The notes under the pieces were generated by a model. That model made no database searches and was not told the origin of the DNA. It saw only the letters and a program-made list of their open reading frames with translations. DNA of 33,476 nucleotides from an uncultured Rhodobiaceae bacterium (GTDB taxonomy: Archaea > Thermoplasmatota > Poseidoniia > Poseidoniales > Poseidoniaceae). Position 1 is the stretch's first letter, and each line of letters begins with the position of its first letter. The stretch is taken from NCBI GenBank assembly GCA_937911445.1, contig CALDQY010000136.1, forward strand, positions 1-33,476, given 5' to 3'. Of the stretch, positions 33,433-33,476 are shown one piece after another. The position numbers and the translations under genes are program-made.

Positions 33433-33476
33433 CAACGAAGCCCCCCTGTGAGATATCCGAGGATGGATTGTAGGTC
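33432..33476 (-). CDS. 3' end of an upstream gene, probably the partner ABC ATPase
   Basis: Reading in from the window edge on the minus strand gives DLQSILGYLTGGLR and a TGA whose last base is the A of the next ATG. A hydrophobic-then-basic ending of the kind I-x-x-Y/H-L-T-G is common at the C-terminus of ABC-2 ATPases, and their genes normally precede the permease. With 14 codons visible this is inference from context. Confidence 0.4.
   Translation of the reverse strand, partial: DLQSILGYLTGGLR

Noticed and set aside
1-33476. CRISPR arrays, insertion sequences, prophage or integration sites
   Set aside because: No regularly spaced repeats, transposase, integrase or tRNA-flanking duplications were seen; the only clear repeat is the protein-coding one in the amylase stalk.

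Overview
The window reads as a chromosomal segment of a marine planktonic euryarchaeon, most probably Marine Group II (Poseidoniales, Thermoplasmatota). I base this on archaeal families (NadM-type NMN adenylyltransferase, DRG/Rbg-type GTPase with TGS domain, HTH-ThiN regulator, COG2108 radical SAM protein) mixed with bacterial-type genes (grpE, thiBPQ, GH13/GH77 enzymes). Other pointers are lipobox lipoproteins, acidic exported proteins with C-terminal membrane anchors, and very tight gene packing. No 16S or other lineage marker is present, so the placement is inference. There is no rRNA, tRNA, CRISPR array, transposase or integrase, and no gap over 300 bases.

Layout. 1-131: 5' end of a minus-strand gene. 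248-5337 (+): thiamine uptake operon (HTH-ThiN regulator, lipoprotein ThiB, fused permease ThiP, ATPase ThiQ) followed by a PAP2-type membrane phosphatase. 5304-8615 (-): thioredoxin-CcdA fusion, COG2108 radical SAM protein, PdxT. 8724-10460 (+): class V aminotransferase and NadM. 10461-11773 (-): GrpE and an unknown protein. 11905-13430 (+): DRG-type GTPase and a DoxX-like membrane protein.

13427-28281 is an alpha-glucan (starch/glycogen) utilisation locus, the most distinctive part. A giant exported GH57 enzyme (-) diverges from a cytosolic GH77 4-alpha-glucanotransferase plus GT35 phosphorylase (+) across only 46 bp. Converging on these is an operon (-) encoding a fused MalE-MalF protein, an N-terminally extended MalG, a short MalK without a TOBE domain, and an exported, membrane-anchored GH13 amylase. 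The inferred pathway is: surface GH57 and GH13 enzymes cut alpha-glucan, the fused binding-protein/permease ABC importer takes up maltodextrins, and MalQ and the phosphorylase convert them to glucose and glucose-1-phosphate.

28335-33476 (-): TruA, a helical repeat-like protein, a PH-domain membrane protein, an unknown protein with a possible lipocalin-like (CrtC/AttH) fold, an ABC-2 type permease with a calcium-binding-like acidic insert, and the last codons of another gene, possibly the partner ATPase.

Throughout, co-directional genes are coupled by ATGA or 1-nt overlaps, and all four convergent pairs abut or overlap. Several long ORF-track entries begin at TTG or run into the upstream gene; I moved those starts to internal ATGs as noted in each entry.
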